Assembly: GCA_942486035.1 (NCBI GenBank)
Contig: CALNXK010000031.1
Coordinates: 1,251,001-1,315,000 of the forward strand
Direction: 5' to 3'
Length of the DNA stretch: 64,000 nucleotides
Source of the DNA: Porites lobata
Taxonomy: Eukaryota > Cnidaria > Anthozoa > Scleractinia > Poritidae
The translations under genes were made by a program, and so were the position numbers. Of the stretch, positions 1 through 11,477 are shown piece by piece (the first letter of the stretch is position 1; every line of letters begins with the position of its first letter). A model generated the notes under the pieces. That model saw nothing but the letters and a program-made list of their open reading frames with translations, had not been told where the DNA came from and did not search any database.

Positions 1-511
1 ATTTTTGGTTTATGAAATTTTACTCACTTTTACCGACAATTGATAGCCACTGGCTTTGGCAAAATAAATTTTCCTGTTTTCTTAAAATGGATTCGATAAA
101 ATTGAAAATATCCACTACGATCCGCACTTAAAAACTGAACTCTGACTGAATTGAACTGTTTGCGATCAGGCTTAAGAAATAGTAATCTCCATCAACATTC
201 TCCATGAACATTACACTTTCACATCATTAGCAGTTATTGAGAATTTATGAAATGATCGAGGGATCAGTGTCGACCTTAAAACGTTTTTGCGCTAAAATGA
301 TAATAGGTAGCCATTTGAAGATGATACAAAGGAACCTAAAATAGTATCTGTCTTTCGTCTCAGGTCGTTTTCCATCAGTGACGCAAAGTACACAAGTCGT
401 GACAGATTAGCAGCTATTAATTGAATCCTAATTAGGTTTTTACAAGGACACCGGAAATTGAAACTTCCTCCCTGTGGTGAATTTCAAAGTCATATGAATC
501 TCGTCATGCTA
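1..511. other. AT-rich stretch, no gene seen
   Basis: No open frame with protein-like composition, tRNA fold or terminal inverted repeat is visible. It ends where the first copy of the tandem duplication begins. Confidence 0.5.
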
Positions 512-565
512 TAAAGAAAAAACTAAGGCGGTGAAACAAATTAACATGCAGCATTTATTCTCCCA

Positions 566-808
566 GGCTGCGTTGTTCAAAGCTGGGTTAAGATAACCCA
601 AGGTTAGTACGAAATATGAATTCAGATACGAAAGTTTCAAAAACAAATTGATTTAAATTCCTTTTGTCTACAATTTGGTGACTGGATACGTAAAAAAGAA
701 AAGAGAAAATTATCTGACAAAATGCTTTTGATTAAAAGGAAAAAGAAACGCGGGTTAAAATCTAACCCTGAGTTAGTGCTAATCGGTCTTTGGAACAACT
801 GGGCCCCG
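566..808 (-). mobile_element. MITE family A, copy 1
   Basis: About 240-bp non-coding element with terminal inverted repeats of the GGGCC(C/G)AGTTGTTC(G/A)AA type and sub-terminal AACCCTGAGTTAG / GGTTAAGATAACCC words. Same family as 1822-2067, 20125-20360 and 43740-43974; here it is in the opposite orientation to the latter two. It was carried along in the tandem duplication. Confidence 0.7.
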
Positions 809-836
809 GTCTTTTTTAGGGTCCAATAATTCTAAA

Positions 837-1000
837 TCACATAACCACTTTGAAGTGAGTCAATGGTACACAACCTGGGAATGTGTTGCATTCCTCTTCT
901 GTCATTTGATTATAATAAAGCCTAGGGTCGTACAACGGGCAAGGATGTCCGAGTACTAAAACTAGAAATTCAAAATCACACAGTAACTGTTCTATACCGT
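837..1000 (-). pseudogene. Exon-like Cys-rich peptide, copy A (decayed)
   Basis: The minus strand reads a peptide with the core DPRLYYNQMTEEECNTFPG, closely matching the copy at 2085-2235. Two cysteines of copy B are tyrosine and phenylalanine here, and the frame is broken near 861-866 by one extra base, so copy A looks decayed. I do not recognise the family. Intron-like sequence on the 5' side suggests an internal exon of an unknown gene or a fragment captured by the repeat. Confidence 0.35.
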
Positions 1001-1821
1001 ACAGATCGAGGGCCCACACTACTCCCCTTTATTATACAAGTAAATACACTACAACAAATCTACTGGACAAAGGTCCAGTAGTCAGATCATTTACTGTATT
1101 TTTTGTACATCATACTAAAAAATCAAATGTGGTCCAAAATAAAAAGTTTTGTGGATTTCAAACTCAGGGTTGGGATTATTCACTTGTGCATAATTTCCTC
1201 ATGGCCATTTAACCAACAAACTTAATTCAAATTAAAACCAACAATTTTAGTTTAACCGGTATTTGTTGTAGTTTTGCCTGCCCACCTAGAGATGACCGCA
1301 TCTCGATGGTGGGCTTCCTAAAACTGACCACATTTTGAAAACCCATCAGCCAATACTACAACAAAATATGCTGAAACTGCTCACAATTTTATTTGAACAT
1401 TAACTCAGCCGACAAATTTATGAAAGGCTAATTTTTCTTACTCTGTTGTTTGCAACCCTGAGTTTGAGTTTCACTGATTTTAATGTTGATTTTGAGTTTT
1501 ACTGTTCATGAAGTACTACCCATTCAATCCAAAAAAGTCATAGCATTTTTGCTGGCTAAAATTCACCTGAATCCTGGTTATTTGATCTTGGGATACAAGG
1601 AGCGGGGTTGTGGCTTCCCAACAAAAATTCTGATGAAGAGACGGTCTTCATATACAGAAGCTACCAGTCAAATCCCACCCGACAAAGCCCCCCCATCATA
1701 AAAATGAACAGACCAACACTGGGTTACAGGAGCTCTGAGTTGGCCTTGGATCATGAAAAGTTTAAAGCTATAAAGAAAAAACTAAGGCGGTGAAACAAAT
1801 TAACATGCAGCATTTATCCTT

Positions 1822-2067
1822 CCAGGCTGGGTTGTTCAAAGCTGGGTAAAGATAACCCAAGGTTAGTACAAAATATGAATTCAGATATGAAAGTTTTAAA
1901 AACAAATTCATTTGAATAATTCGTTTTGTCTACAATTTGGTGATTTGATACTTAAAAAGAAAAGAGAAAATTATCTGACAAAATGCTTTTGATTAAAAGA
2001 AAAAAAAACGCGGGTTAAAATCTAACCCTGGGTTAGTGCTAATCTCTCTTTTGAACAACTCGGCCCC
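1822..2067 (-). mobile_element. MITE family A, copy 2
   Basis: Counterpart of 566-808 inside duplication copy B, with the same inverted termini (CTGGGTTGTTCAAA at one end, TTGAACAACTCGGCC at the other). The insertion therefore predates the duplication. Confidence 0.7.
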
Positions 2068-2084
2068 GGTCTTTTTTTTTGGGT

Positions 2085-2235
2085 CCAATTCTAAATCACG
2101 TAACCACTTGAAGTGAGTCAATGGTACATAACCTGGGCATGTGTTGCATTCCTCTTCTGTCATTTGATAATAGTAAAGCCTAGGGTCGCACAATGGGCAG
2201 GGATCTCCAATTACTAAAACTAAAAATTCAAAATG
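2085..2235 (-). CDS. Exon-like Cys-rich peptide, copy B
   Basis: Minus-strand open stretch containing GDPCPLCDPRLYYYQM followed by TEEECNTCPGYVPLTHFKW. A possible splice acceptor (TTTTTAG) lies just upstream at about 2222-2240. The two CxxC-like pairs could bind metal or form disulfides. No start codon or second exon could be connected. It may be one exon of a larger gene or a fragment of an old mobile element; I cannot name it. Confidence 0.3.
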
Positions 2236-2757
2236 ACACAGTAACTGTTATATATAGTTACAGAGGGCCCACACTACCCCCCCTTTACATAAAGTAAATA
2301 CACCACAACAAATCTACTGGACAAAGGTCCAGTAGTCAAATAATCTACTGTATTTTTTCTACATCATAATATTATTATTAAAACGCTAACAATAACAAGG
2401 CCACCCACAGTACCTTAAATTTGGTCCAAAAAAAAAAGTTCTGTGCATTTCAAAGTCAGGGTTGAGATTATTCACTTGTACACAATTTCCTCATGGCCAT
2501 TTATTCAAGGAACTTCACATCAAAACTGACAATTTTGTTCTTACCGCTATTTGTTCTAGTTTTCACTGACTATACCTAGAGATGACCACATCTTGATGGT
2601 GAGCCTCCTAAAAATGACCACATTTTGAAAGCCCAACAGCCAATAATACAACAAATGGTGAAATTGCTTTGTATTTCATATAATTTGTGAATAGAAACTA
2701 GCACAGACATGAACAAATAATTTCTTTGCTGCTCTTTACAACCCTGATTTTGAGTTC

Positions 2758-4290
2758 AATAGAATTTGTCTTTTTAAACTGATCAAACAGACTGGCGACA
2801 TTTATATCAGCCTTCGCTCAACAACATTAACATGGTGCATTTCTTCACTTAAACCTAAACTTCTTAGACCAACGGTGTTTACACCTTCAATATTATTATA
2901 CCCTTTTCACTAAATGAGTCGAATTTTACTAGATTTATTTAGTATTGGAATTCACACAGTAAGATAACTTTTTGATTTTCCTTTTTAAATAGGAATATGA
3001 TATTTTATAATTGCTGGACAGAAAAAGGTTCCAGCTAAAAATTTGTTTTGAGCAGTGACAGAAGACATGAAATAGTAAATCTCAACTTTGGAGTGTCTGA
3101 AGGCATTTTCTTTGCCCTTCCACAAAATGACTTTCTACTTTCACTCTGCCACTAATTTTTGCCATGACTTATTAACGCCAAGTGAAAACATAATATCTGA
3201 GGCATATTTCTGAAGCTACATGTCAGTGCTAGTGAGCAGTCATGGACTGCTGTTTTGAAGGGGCATCCGATAGCAAGATAGCCTTTCGAAAATCACTGAG
3301 CATTGGGTGGTACATATTGTTTACCTCTGTAGGAATAATGTTGTCACTCTTTATATCTCTGAGGGGAAACCTCTACGAGTGCAAATGTTCTATAGCTTCA
3401 CACAATTTCAGTACATTATGTTTCCTGCAGAACACTGTGAAAGGGACATGGATTTACTTAGCAGGGCACGGCACAAAGTACAAGAAAACTAATATTGTAA
3501 AGATGCTAAAAATATAACACAAGGAACTACACGTGAGGTTTCTTTTTTGTGACATTTACCCCAAACAGATGGGGTATTGATGTATGGGAGCATTCAGTAT
3601 AATTTATAAGCTTCACTTCTGTTATCTTCTGAAGAGGAAAAAATGATTACTGTAAATAAATTGAGACCCACTGGAATACCCCTGTAGCATTTCTTCATGC
3701 ACAGACCACAAAAAGCTTCCCCATGTTGAACCTGTATTTCATTGACCTCTTTATCTTTTGGAGAGTTCAGGTGAAGCAACTCAATTTCAAGAACATTGGA
3801 AATTTAACTCCTGTACCACTCAAGGAAAAATCTGAAACAAATGTACAAAAAAGCCACTAAACCCACTAAAAATAACTGGTAATTCTACCTTTATTGAAAA
3901 TATTGTGAAATTAAATGAATTGTGTTACTTGTGTTGCCATTACCTTTATGAACATTATAAATACACATGTGGCACATTTTAGCATTTTTGACCTTTGGAC
4001 TCAGCTTACATGTACAGCTGTATCATTATAAATTATTATAAACAAAACGACCTTGTATATGAAAACATGACAAAACAAAACAGCAAAAAATGACAGTAAG
4101 GCATATAAAATAAAGGCTCCACCCTATCCCTGTCAAAATCAATGGTACATGTACAGGTATTACGCTCAATATGTCAATATAGCGCCAGAGGAAGTATAAA
4201 TTACTCAAGCAATTAATCTTGAGCTACTTCTGCCAAATACCAATAAATTAACACCACTTAAATTTTTCAACAAGGCTTTTTTCAGCTGGA
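2758..4290. other. Intergenic, weak open stretches only
   Basis: Short open stretches occur on both strands. Plus 3307-3492 contains SEGKPLRVQMFYSFTQFQY, and minus 3594-3779 contains GEAFCGLCMKKCYRG. Both have protein-like words but no convincing splice partners, so they are recorded only as possible exon remnants. Confidence 0.3.
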
Positions 4291-4429
4291 TCACTACCAT
4301 ACGCACGCGACACGCGTGCACATACATGCTACAAATGTAAATATGGATGCAAATGTAGTTTATTCCCGGTTATAACATAGATGTGGCAGTAGAAGCACGA
4401 TATACAAAGCAAAATACATCGACTTTACC

Positions 4430-4545
4430 TTTTAAATTTCGAATATCCTTGAGAAAAAATCCAGCAACATAGGCAATCTCTTCCTCCCGCCAAATCGCCA
4501 AAAGAACGCACGCCCGATTTCCCAAGCATTTGCGCCTCAGTGGTG
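4430..4545 (-). other. Possible exon next to a divergent promoter
   Basis: The minus strand is open and protein-like (WREEEIAYVAGFFLKDIR in one frame; an ATG-initiated frame reads MLGKSGVRSFGDL) and runs into a good donor, AAAAG|GTAAAG, near 4430. The surrounding 4300-4700 is richer in CG dinucleotides than its flanks, as at a promoter. Which frame is used, and the identity, are unclear. Confidence 0.25.
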
Positions 4546-4730
4546 CTGGTCAGCGACAGTCTGCATAACCGTTCGAGAACGAGGCACAACAATTGAAATC
4601 GCCCAAATTTCGTCGACCGTTACCACGTTCCATTGCCATCGATTTGCCACCAGCTTTTACTTCATACGTTTAACGCCATATTTATCAAGAGTTTTCGAAT
4701 TTTCCTTCTTTGTGGGGTTGACTGTCGAGT

Positions 4731-5063
4731 ATGGAGGAATCGGCCAGTCTTATTTGTTCGAATTTATCGAACGAATGTGTCTTCGAAGAACTTATAAAAA
4801 TAATCGCTCGAGCTTGAGGGAACTGCATTGTTCGACGAAAAGGAAATTGCACTTATCCACCATGAAAGACATCTAGATAGCTCCATCGGCGACGATCAAG
4901 TACTAACGATTGGATCCAAGAAAAGCAGCAGTTAGTACTTAGTTCATAGACTTCGCTGAATCGTTGCTGTTAGCAGACATTGTAAAACTAAGAAGAGGCA
5001 GGAGAAATGCAAGGACAAACAAATGCTGAGGGAGCAACTAATCGGGAGTAAAAGAAATGCTCA
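4731..5063 (+). pseudogene. Possible first exon, frame-disrupted
   Basis: ATG at 4731 opens a frame beginning MEESASLICSNLSNECVFEE that stops after 28 codons. A one-base shift near 4810 restores an open frame containing DEKEIALIHHERHLDSS up to about 4930. A consensus donor (A|GTAAGT) follows at 5063. The break makes this a pseudogene, an old retrocopy, or an exon with an unrecognised splice. It points away from the minus-strand exon at 4430-4545, so the interval between them may be a divergent promoter. Confidence 0.25.
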
Positions 5064-5183
5064 GTAAGTATAAGAAAGTTCATTCTTACTGTTAATCCAT
5101 TAATGATGCTATTTGATAATACCTACATTTACATTCCCAATATTCAGTAATCAACAAGGACTCACCCCTACTCCTGAAACTTT

Positions 5184-5306
5184 ATTTGTCCTGTTGTTTT
5201 AAAAAATACTATAATCTTTTATGTGGTTGTTCTCTTCAGATAAAATTTATCTGAAGAGAACAACCAAATAAAAGATTATAGTATTTTTTAAAACAACAGG
5301 ACAAAT
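5184..5306. repeat. 123-bp near-perfect palindrome
   Basis: Arms of 61 bp are reverse complements with a single mismatch (G against the expected T in TTATGTGG / CCAAATAA) and one central unpaired A at 5245. The left arm starts ATTTGTCCTGTTG and the right arm ends CAACAGGACAAAT. Single-stranded, it would fold as an almost perfect hairpin. No coding capacity. Confidence 0.9.
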
Positions 5307-5529
5307 CGATAATGGTCTTGGAAATTTAATAAGAATTGAAGCAAGTGTTAATTCCCCTCTAAGGCCAAAAATAACCTTATCCTCTAGTGCCTACTTTCTC
5401 CAAAGGCTTTTCCAAAATTTAAAAGGGGATTAAAGGCAGTGACTGCCATGGTGCTGAAAACATAGAGTAGCTAGAATTTAGATCATGGTACCCTGCTTTC
5501 ACTGATTTTTTTTTTAATGATCACCCCAT

Positions 5530-5735
5530 GTAAGGAATTCTGGAATCCGGGAAATTAATTTTTTGCTTATGGAATCCAGAATTCAGGCAATTTTTGTTGT
5601 GGAATCCTAAATTCTGAGCTTTGAAACCTGAAATACAGGTCAAACAATTGGAATCCAGAAACCAAGTAATCCACTGAAAAAGGTTCTGGAATCCGCAGCG
5701 TGGAATCCAGAATCTAAAACTGTCTTGGATTCCCT
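5530..5735. repeat. Dispersed GGAATCCAGAATT short repeat cluster
   Basis: The word TGGAATCC(A/G)GAAT recurs about six times in 200 bp (near 5538, 5570, 5600, 5648, 5687, 5700) with a final inverted GGATTCC near 5728. Spacing is irregular, as in a degraded minisatellite. The minus-strand open frame across it is low-complexity. Confidence 0.6.
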
Positions 5736-6296
5736 CATATGAGGCAATTATAGTATAATTAAACTTTTTGTTCCCAAGATACACTGTAAGTGATGGCAAT
5801 GTTGCAGAAGAAGCAGGTCCATGAAGTTTTAAGTAATATGTCAATAATGTCGTTATGGTAGTGATGTAGTGGGACACTCACTATAAAATTAATACAATGA
5901 TTTATCTGGAGTCAATTGTCTTGTTACAAAAGGGTTTCTTCCATTCATTTTTTTTCATTTTGCTTTTTGCTCAAAGAAGGTCTTAGTTTTAACAGGTACA
6001 GTGTAATCAGGATTATGATGACCGCTTGGGGTTAGATTTGAGACATGAAAGTTACAAGCCACCAATTTGTTTAAACTAGTTAATTTTGATATCAGTGAAC
6101 TCAGGAAATAAGTAAGTTTAGTCACGTAGTGTGACTGCAGCCAGTAATAGTACATGTAATATCTAATAGCAACCTTTATGCTATAAAAGGCTAGAATATT
6201 TAGACAGAAAAGGACAATAGTATTTTTCATGACAAATATCTACAGCTTTAGTTTCAATATTAATGGTCTCAATTATGTATAATTTCTGTTTGTTGC

Positions 6297-6482
6297 AGAA
6301 AAAGCTAAAGAGACCACCCTTTTCCAGTCAACCTCTATTTCGAAGAAGGATTGTTGTAAGTTCAAAGCTTGTATAAATGTGGAGTGCATGTCTTCAGAGC
6401 AAGGCAATACAGACCAAGGAGATGACAAATCTGAGAAAAGTCCTTTGCAGGAGGCCTCTAGCATGGAGGAGTCAACAACTTA
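6297..6482 (+). other. Possible terminal exon
   Basis: A strong acceptor (TTTCTGTTTGTTGCAG) is followed by an open frame of about 61 codons ending in TAG at 6480-6482. It contains KKDCCKFKACINVECMS and an acidic Ser/Glu-rich tail. It could be the last exon of the plus-strand locus starting near 4731, but the phases do not join cleanly, so this is tentative. Confidence 0.25.
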
Positions 6483-8189
6483 GCCTGTAAAAACCTCTTT
6501 GCCTAGCTGAACAGTAAAGCAAAATTGAAACAGTCACATGTAAGCCTGTCATTACTCAATGACAATAGAAAGGAGGAATGGCTTCTCCTCAGAGAAGGAG
6601 GCACCAGATAATGCTCCTGAATTTGCTTTGTGATAAGGAAATATAAGTTAATCCAATGCTCTTAAAGAAATTCCAGATTATTTTATGACTGGTCATACTT
6701 ACAGGTACATGTACATGTAGCTCTGCAAATACAGTAATCCTTTAATCACTCTCTGTTTATGACACTGTTTTTTAGAAAAAGATAAATCTGTGTAAACAGT
6801 ACAAATCCTGATGGTGTTGATTTGTCCTGAGAATTCTGGTGGCAGGTAGATCAAATTGGTTGATGTGATAAATTTTTCATTAGAATCCTTTGGCTATTGT
6901 TTGCAAGTAATGTACCAGTCAGCAGGTTAAAAGGCCAATTAATGTACAAATGTTTCTTTTAAATCTATTTGCTTAACTGCAGGCATTTGAGTTCTGCTGG
7001 CACCACTTCACAGTACATGTGTACCGGTTACAGCAATTGCAACTGACCTGCTTGAACAAAAAACAAAACAAATTTAGGTACACCCTGCTTTTTGTCATGA
7101 TTTAGTATGGAATTTTGCAAAGGATTGCAACATGACTCAAGAAAAAGAGTAATGAGAGACAGCAGTGTAGTTATTTTGCAGGCTAGCCAGATCAACCTTT
7201 TGTACTACATGTACATGTATACTGAATTTAAAATAATTATTAGCTTCTTTCATTGGGACCAACTACAGTGACAATGGTAATGTTGACATGCTGTGGAATA
7301 CTTACAGCTGGTCATTACTTTAATGACCCTCAATTTTCTTAGAACAGGGCAAGTACTAGAAGCTCCGGCTGGTACTTCCTCTAAGAGCATATCCAATACT
7401 ATACAGGAACCATTAGTAACAAAATGAAGTTAAAGAAGTCTGATCTGAATTTGAATAGCTACATGTACCTAAACTATTTCTTAGTTTGCTAAATGCTATA
7501 ACCCAGTTGTTATACCAGCAAAAATTGGAAATTGGTAGCAAGAATTAGGCCTTTCATTCTAATAGAGCCTAAAGACAAAAAAAATGCCACCAGAATCAAA
7601 TTTTGTTTAATCTGTAAATAGCAATAAATTCAAAAATGCTAATTATTTATTAAAATGGGTTTCTTAAGGGTTCCATTTGGTTGGAACAGGATTTTGTCCT
7701 TAGATACAAAAGTTTAAGTAAGAAATAGTCTTGTCATAAGTAAATATTGGCCCAAGGGTAAAAAGATTTTTAACCTGTTTCTGAGTTGCAAAAAGCTAAA
7801 CAACTGAAATAGGTTTGAGGCAACTCTAAAACACCTACAGCTGTCTGTAGAATATCTTACACATTTAGATGAAGAACACTTTTCTTATAATATTAATAGT
7901 TAGTAATGATCTGATAGAGTGGAGACAAGTAAACATCAACGAACTGTAAAATTGGGAATTAATATGAAGAGCTGTATGTACAGCTGTATACTGTAGTTTG
8001 TAAAGTCTGTAATAATGTGTAAGCCACTTTGGTTTATGGAATAAATCATTTGAACATTATAATGGGAGGTCACTGCTAGAATTTCTTTCAGTAACTTTAA
8101 TGTTTGAAGCTATAAACTTCAAGATTAATTATAGCCACTTGTTATGAACCTGAAGTGAGCCATGTTATAATTAAAAATAATTTAAAAAT
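6483..8189. other. Gene-free AT-rich stretch
   Basis: Nothing coding is visible. The self-complementary word ACATGTACATGT and relatives recur (near 6707, 7206, 7464), a simple-sequence bias rather than a defined element. Confidence 0.5.
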
Positions 8190-8990
8190 TTTATCGCATT
8201 TGCTACAACTCAGGCAAACTCGTTTAAACCTTGGAATTTACATTTGCTACTTGTGAAAAAATGCTCAATTTTATGGGTTTGATGACATTTGCTAACCAAA
8301 TTAAAGTCAGAATTTGATTACATTTGCTACCTGAGCGAAAAAATTGTACAATAGTAACAGTTTGATCAGATTTGCTGCTTAAGCAACTTTGTTCAAAACT
8401 TGACTTTTGACCACATTTGCCGCTACAAGCAAAATTCTGTGTTTGATCAAATTTGCACACCCTAGAAAATTTGTTCAAAGTTTAGGTTTGCTAACATTTG
8501 CTTCGTGGGCATACATGTTTAATACAAAGAGTTTGGTTACATTTGCTATGCAAAGCAATCTGGTTCAATTATGAAAATTTGATCACCCATGATAACCCAA
8601 GCAAACATTGTTCAAATTAGATACTTCGCTCACATTTGCAAAGCTGCGTAAACGCTCTGAAAATAACAGGTTTACATGCTTTTTACATCTAAAGCAAAAG
8701 CTGTGCAAAACAGCAGATTTGCGCTATCATTTGCGTAATGTGCAAATATAGTTCAAAGAAACATATTTGCCTACACATTTGAACCATCTGCAAATGACCC
8801 TCAAATCCATGGCTGCCCATTATCTTTGCACCAAGATGTAAATGTTGTGCAAATGTGGCATTTACCGTCATTGCTACGGATAGCAAATCTAGTGCAATAT
8901 CAGTCTTTGCTCTTGCGCAAAATTGTGCAAATGTGGTATTTGCTACATATTTGCTGTAATTTGGCTACCCTAGTAAATCCATTTTTTCGT
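8190..8990. repeat. Degenerate ~45-bp tandem repeat array
   Basis: The word CATTTGCTA(C) or a close variant appears near 8197, 8241, 8286, 8321, 8369, 8413, 8447, 8494 and 8539, mostly 44-48 bp apart with two intervals near 35 bp. Between copies runs a variable GTTCAAA / GTTTGATCA segment. Beyond about 8600 the motif continues less regularly, and the reverse-complement form (GTGCAAATGTGG) appears. I read it as an old, strongly decayed minisatellite; it does not code. Confidence 0.65.
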
Positions 8991-9221
8991 CCAGTGATCT
9001 AGTCTCACACTGGTTAAAATTTAACAGGTGAATTCATGTGTAGAAACATATGCAGCAAGTTTGTTTACCGACAGCGGAAACCTCGTATCTTTGAGTTTTT
9101 ATCTTTATGTCTTCTCTAAAAGCTGCCACAACACCGGGCACAACGTGAAATACAGCCGCTTTATCAGGTTCAAAGTTGGTTTGACGGATTGTTTTTTTGC
9201 GGCTGAAGAAAGCGCCGCATA

Positions 9222-9660
9222 AAGGCTGGGTTTTCACTCAGGCAACGGAGACCGAGCCGTAAGCGGAGTCGTATAAGATCGAGCGCTTATGACCTGGTGA
9301 AAATCAAAAATCCGAGGAGTAGTAAGCAGAGTCATAGGCGCGAAGGAATCGGAGTCAGAAGAATCAGAACGTTTCCATTTTCTTCCGACTCCTCTTACGA
9401 TTCCATCGTCTAGTGAAAACCAAATTGTCGGGGTAGGAAGCGAAAGCGGCCGGGAAGAACAAACCAATCACAATGTACGCTCGCACGCTTTGTGATTGGT
9501 TTAGTTCTTCCGCTTCTGCTTCCGACTCCGACAACCCAATTTTCACTTGATCGTTAGCGACAGAGTCGTAAGCAGAATCAGAACACTGTTTTCACTAGAT
9601 TGTTAATTTCTACGCTTCTGATTACGACTCCGACTCCATCGCTAGTGAAAATCAGCCTTA
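9222..9660. mobile_element. MITE, ~440 bp, long imperfect inverted termini
   Basis: The left end TAAAGGCTGGGTTTTCACTC...GGAG matches the reverse complement of the right end CTCCATCGCTAGTGAAAATCAGCCTTA. The interior alternates GTCGTAAGCAGAGTC and its complement GACTCCGACTC, and ACAAACCAATCACA mirrors TGTGATTGGTTT around about 9478. It is non-coding and looks like a fold-back DNA transposon derivative. Confidence 0.7.
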
Positions 9661-10405
9661 AACGGGATTATTCGGATTAGATGGCACCGAATTTCAAAGT
9701 TCTTTCAGATTTTTACATGACCTAATTTACTGCCTTTCGGGACCTATTTCTCAGATGAGGTTGATTATTTATTGTTTTTCTGTCTGATTTGCTTTCTTTA
9801 TGATTTCGGGCGTAATTTTCACCTGTCACTTACAAAACATGTTTTCAAGATTTGACTGAGACGCGATGTATGGCCTCAAGCCTATTATCAGGTTAAAAAT
9901 ACACGGGGATTAAGCTTATAAATATATGGTTGTCCATGAAAGGGCAAACAAGTTCTAAAGAATACTCAGTTGCCGTCTCAGTTGTAAAAAGTCTGGATTC
10001 GAGGTACGTTCATCTAGTTTTCACTATTCAATAACCTACTGTAGGAGCCGGATGGAAAAAAAAAGACAGACACAAATAAATAAACCAAAGTTTTAAAGGA
10101 AACAGTTCAGACACACTAATCGCTTTTCTTGAAAGAATTAAGCTGGACTGTTGTACATGTTCTATTGTATATTACTTTTCCCATAATTCGTGTCCTAAAA
10201 TTTACTGCCGAATGAAGTTTGATGCGTCTGTTTACACTTTCTTCAGGGATTCTCTCAAAAAAAAAATTATCTAAATAGGAAAGAGAGTTCTCGTTTCTTC
10301 TACCGACAAACTCGTAGCTTTTCAGAACCGAGTTGGCCTTTTTTCCTGATCTCTCGGCTAAATTTTCATAGACTTCAAAACCTTGTGGCGCTTACCACTT
10401 ACCGT
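9661..10405. other. Gene-free stretch
   Basis: AT-rich sequence with no supported gene, RNA or clear repeat. Confidence 0.45.
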
Positions 10406-11477
10406 AAATCCTCTATTAAGCCTCCCAGGGGGCTTATTTATTTCGAGCCCATTTGATGGGGGGCTTAACTATAGAGACGGGGGGCTTATTTGAGAGGGGG
10501 GTCTTAGCTAATTTAGAAACGACGATGGTACTCGGCAGTTCTCCATAAAGAACTAGAATACAAAGTGGAAAAGCTCAAGTACACTCAGGCAAGTTAAGGC
10601 ATGGGTTCAAAGGCTAAAGACCCCCCGCAGAGAATACAAAGATCCTCAATAATGACACAGAAGGATCCAGTTAAAGGGTTCCACAAAGATATGATAAGAC
10701 ATATCTCACTAAAATAGTTTTGAAAAAATCATTGTAAGCATCACGTGACATTCCTTAGATCATGACGTCACAAAAGCTGTTTTCTCCAACGGGGCAAGGT
10801 TGTTCAGCCTAAAAATACTTGTCATCGAATTGTCAGCGAAACTGTCTGGATTGTCAATTAGCCTTGCAAGGTGGATTAAAGCAATTTTATTAAGAGTTAT
10901 TAAAGTATTTTATAAGTCACGTGACCTGTTTTTCCTTATTTCGTAATCCTTGCTCCACTTAGGCATACATGCAGGGCTGTTTCATAATGCCCAGGCAATG
11001 GCAAAAACACGGGTGCCTAAGAATATTTGCTTCTCTTTCATTTCCTTTACCGATCATTTGCAGGTCACGTGACTAATATTTCAACAATGAATATGTCATA
11101 TATTGTTAAGGGCACCGAGCTAAAACTGCTTGCCAAGTTTCGTGACGACTGATCAAAACAATCCGTTTCAAATGCTACTTCGCAAAATTATGCAAATTAT
11201 GAGGAGAGCCTTGCCTTAACATGCCTGAGCAAGACGATTTAGGTCACGCAGCCGAAGATCATAATCCAATCCGAACTTCCACTTGGTAAATAAACCATCC
11301 CGGATCAGTTCACACGAAGTTTTACAGTCGTGATTGATTAAAAAAGGCCATTATTTATTAGTGAGGAATAATTAGGGGAGTGGAGTGGGGACCTTAATAT
11401 AGAGTGAAGGCTTGTTGACTTTCTTCCCCTGAAAACGGGGGTGGGGGCGTGGGCTTAGTATAGGATTTACGGTAATT
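10406..11477. mobile_element. MITE-like element with TTACCGTAAATCCT termini
   Basis: The left terminus TTACCGTAAATCCTCTATTAAGCC is matched by the reverse complement of GGCTTAGTATAGGATTTACGGTAA at the right end. G-runs of the GGGGGGCTTATTT type lie just inside both ends. No transposase frame is present inside, so this is a non-autonomous DNA element of about 1.07 kb, possibly with nested insertions. Confidence 0.55.

Larger units (their letters stand above)
512..1475. repeat. Tandem duplication, copy A
   Basis: This block aligns along its length with 1769-2757. Both copies open with CTATAAAGAAAAAACTAAGG, then carry an inverted-repeat element, a short exon-like minus-strand peptide, a shared ACTGGACAAAGGTCCAGTAG palindrome, and the same order of flanking words ending in CAACCCTGA. 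The copies differ by scattered substitutions and small indels, so the duplication is not recent. About 290 bp (1476-1768) separates them. Confidence 0.8.
1769..2757. repeat. Tandem duplication, copy B
   Basis: Second copy of the block at 512-1475. It has about 50 extra bases near 2367-2420 (an ATTATTATT-rich insertion) and keeps the more intact version of the embedded minus-strand peptide. Confidence 0.8.

Noticed and set aside
8224..8886. Minus-strand open frames with Cys and Phe repeats
   Set aside because: They arise from the CATTTGCTA repeat array and share its period; no independent coding signal.
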